Source: Rhizobiaceae bacterium
GTDB lineage: Bacteria > Pseudomonadota > Alphaproteobacteria > Rhizobiales > Rhizobiaceae
NCBI GenBank assembly: GCA_020696915.1
Contig: JAJFMR010000151.1
Coordinates: forward strand, 1-7,309
Direction of reading: 5' to 3'
DNA: 7,309 bases
Part shown: positions 5,423 to 7,309 of the stretch, in pieces
Position numbering within the stretch: the first letter of the stretch is position 1
Layout of the letters: each line of letters opens with the position of its first letter
Program-made: the position numbers and the translations under genes
The notes under the pieces: generated by a model
Databases searched by the model: none
Seen by the model: only the letters and a program-made list of their open reading frames with translations
Told to the model about the DNA's origin: nothing

Positions 5423-7030
5423 ATGCTGGCCCGCTTCTTCGTCATTTTCGGTGGACTGCTGGTGCTGGCGCTGACAGCGGCGCTGGTCGTCCCGTATTTC
5501 ATCGACTGGACGAACTTCCGCGCCGGTTTCGAGCGCGAGGCGAGCGCCATCCTCGGTCGTCAGGTGACCGTCAAGGGCGATGCCAGGGCGAAGCTGCTGC
5601 CGTTTCCGTCGGTGACCTTCTCGGACGTCGCGGTCGCCGGCGGAGAAGACGGCGCGCCGGCATTGACCATCGAGACGTTCTCCATGGACGCGGAGCTTGC
5701 GCCTTTGATGCGCGGCGAGTTCCTCATCTTCGACATGCGGCTGGTGCGGCCCGAGGGGGTGATCGACATCGCCGCCGACGGGGCTGTGGACTGGGCGGTG
5801 CGGCCGTCGACCCCCTTCCAGGCGGAGCGGATCAGTCTGGAGAAACTGACGGTCACCGAAGGCCGGATCACCGTACGCCACGCCGCCAGCGGGCGCACGC
5901 ATCTGCTGAGCGAGATCAACGCCCAAATCTCGGCCAGGTCGCTGAACGGCCCATGGAGGATCGGGGGAACGCTCAGGTTCGACGGGATGGCGCTGGGAGT
6001 GGGCGTATCGACGGGCAAGGCCGACCCCAACGGAGCCATGCGGCTTCGGGTGGAGGTCGACCCAACCCGCTATGCGGCCATCGTCGAGGCTGACGGCAAC
6101 ATTCGGCTCGATCGCGGAGCAGCTACCTACTCAGGTCTTTTCAAGCTGCGCCCGAAAGACGACCCGGGAGGAGAAACGACGCTCCAGGCGGCGGATGCGG
6201 CGCCGGGCTATCGGCTCGACGGGAAGTTCACGCTCGATCACCAGCGCCTGTCGATCGACGAATTCCTGTTCGAGACCGGTCCGCTCGACAACCCGTATTC
6301 GGCTGAGGGGACGGGCTCCGTTGCGCTTGGAAGCGAGCCGCGCTTCGCGCTGACCCTCGACGGAGCGCAGGTCCGCTTCGACGATGCGGTGGGCGACGAA
6401 AGAGCCGGAAGCCTCACTTTTTCCGACCGGCTCGCCGCCCTTCAGGCGGCGCTGGTCGACCTTCCCCGGCCGGCCATCCCCGGCCGCGTCGAGGTGAGCC
6501 TGCCCGCCGTGGTGGCGGGCGACACGACGTTTCGCGACCTGCGGCTGTCCGCCGAACCCGCCGACGGCGGCTGGATACTGAAATCCTTCGCGGCGACGCT
6601 GCCCGGGCGCGCCACGCTCGAAGCCGGAGGCAAGCTCAGGACGGATGGCGAATTCGGCTTCGCCGGCTACATGCTGCTCGCCGTCGCGCAGCCTTCCGGC
6701 TTTGCGGCCTGGCTGGCCAGGGACGTCGACGAGGCGATAAGGCGCCTGCCTGCCGCCGGATTTCAGGCCAGGGTCAACCTGACGGAAAAGCGGCAGACTT
6801 TCAGCGACCTGGAACTGGCGCTCGGCGGCGCCACCTTTCGGGGCAAGGCCGACAACCGGCAGCCGGATGGCGCCAGGCCGGCCACGCTCATCGAGCTTTC
6901 GGGGGGCGCGCTAGACGTCGACGGACTTGCCGCTTTCGCCTCGCTGTTCGTCAGCGATGAGGGCGCCAGCCGGTTTGCCGATCACGACGTCGACCTGGAG
7001 GTCGAGGCCGGGCCGGCGTCACCGGACTGA
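5423..7030 (+). CDS. AsmA family protein, N-terminal 535 residues (frame broken at 3' end)
   Basis: An envelope protein of the AsmA family, inner-membrane-anchored proteins whose long periplasmic beta-rich part is linked to outer-membrane assembly or inter-membrane lipid transport. Residues 5-27 form a hydrophobic signal-anchor (FFVIFGGLLVLALTAALVV and beyond), followed by the typical FIDWTNFR, ILGRQVTVKGDA and LLPFPSVTFSDVAVAGGE segments of the AsmA N-terminal domain. Residues from about 60 onward are repeating strand-rich sequence without cysteines (examples SMDAELAPLMRGE, VDWAVRPSTPF). Alphaproteobacterial relatives are, from memory, usually over 1000 residues, so 535 is short. The TGA at 7028-7030 comes from a frame slip: the family-like sequence continues in the next frame with no other interruption. 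AGGAG (5416-5420) lies just 2 bases before the ATG, an unusually tight spacing, but the start is fixed by the membrane anchor that begins at once. It is probably transcribed separately from the dehydrogenase upstream. Confidence 0.85.
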   Translation: MLARFFVIFGGLLVLALTAALVVPYFIDWTNFRAGFEREASAILGRQVTVKGDARAKLLPFPSVTFSDVAVAGGEDGAPALTIETFSMDAELAPLMRGEFLIFDMRLVRPEGVIDIAADGAVDWAVRPSTPFQAERISLEKLTVTEGRITVRHAASGRTHLLSEINAQISARSLNGPWRIGGTLRFDGMALGVGVSTGKADPNGAMRLRVEVDPTRYAAIVEADGNIRLDRGAATYSGLFKLRPKDDPGGETTLQAADAAPGYRLDGKFTLDHQRLSIDEFLFETGPLDNPYSAEGTGSVALGSEPRFALTLDGAQVRFDDAVGDERAGSLTFSDRLAALQAALVDLPRPAIPGRVEVSLPAVVAGDTTFRDLRLSAEPADGGWILKSFAATLPGRATLEAGGKLRTDGEFGFAGYMLLAVAQPSGFAAWLARDVDEAIRRLPAAGFQARVNLTEKRQTFSDLELALGGATFRGKADNRQPDGARPATLIELSGGALDVDGLAAFASLFVSDEGASRFADHDVDLEVEAGPASPD

Positions 7031-7309
7031 CCGCCGAAACGGTGGATACGGCGATGCGGCTGCGCAACGGCCTGCTGGAGATCGACCGCCTGTCGATCGG
7101 CGGCCTGGCGGGAGCGACGATCAGCGCTACCGGCACCATCGAGAATCTGGCGAGCAGGCCCGGCGGCGACATCGATGCCTCGATCGTGGCGGTCGATCTC
7201 GCGCCGTTCATCGAGGCCGCCGCCGCGCGGTTCCCCGACAATGTGCTCGCCAGGGAACTCACGGCGCGCGCCGCCGCTCATCCTGGCCTGTTCGAGGATG
7301 CCCGCCTCG
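7018..7309 (+). pseudogene. AsmA family protein, continuation in shifted frame (3' end outside window)
   Basis: From 7018 the frame gtc-acc-gga-ctg encodes VTGLTAETVDTAMRLRNG, then LLEIDRLSIGGLAGATISA and further strand-rich sequence, open to the window edge. This is the AsmA-like periplasmic repeat pattern and joins naturally to the protein ending AGP at residue 531 of the upstream part. It has no plausible start or ribosome binding site of its own, so it is the rest of the same gene. One added base around 7013-7018 (for example gccggcgtc read as gccggccgtc) would restore a single frame. It is either a one-base deletion in a GC-rich run, making the gene a pseudogene, or a sequencing or assembly error. 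Confidence 0.75.

Overview
The window is GC-rich throughout, with codons ending mostly in G or C and short spaces between genes. The proteins look like those of an alphaproteobacterium, most likely Hyphomicrobiales/Rhizobiales close to Mesorhizobium or Phyllobacteriaceae. This placement comes from remembered family resemblance, mainly the AsmA-like protein and the FAD-linked dehydrogenase, and not from a search. I see no tRNA, rRNA, CRISPR array, insertion sequence, phage gene or clear compositional break. It reads as ordinary chromosomal metabolic sequence.

Layout. (1) Bases 3-686, plus strand: the 3' part of a dienelactone hydrolase-family alpha/beta hydrolase, cut by the left edge. (2) Bases 867-2936, plus strand: a FadB/MFE-1-type fusion of enoyl-CoA hydratase and 3-hydroxyacyl-CoA dehydrogenase, preceded by a leader of about 180 bases. 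(3) Bases 3803-2946, minus strand: a hotdog-fold acyl-CoA thioesterase followed by an unrecognised 65-residue protein. The small gene converges on the beta-oxidation gene with 9 bases between the two stop codons. (4) Bases 3912-5321, plus strand: a FAD-binding D-lactate/D-2-hydroxyacid dehydrogenase of the LDHD/GlcD type. It is divergent from the thioesterase across a 108-base shared upstream region. (5) From 5423 to the right edge, plus strand: an AsmA-family envelope protein whose reading frame is broken near 7013-7030 and continues one frame over to the end of the window.

How the genes may fit together. The hydratase/dehydrogenase performs two consecutive steps of beta-oxidation, the thioesterase releases acids from acyl-CoA, and the flavoenzyme oxidises a D-2-hydroxyacid. 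A shared theme of acyl-CoA and organic-acid catabolism is plausible. However, the genes lie on different strands in at least three transcription units, so a single pathway is not shown. The AsmA-like protein is an envelope protein and probably unrelated. I found no convincing undescribed system. The points most worth a second look are the AsmA frameshift and the small unknown gene.
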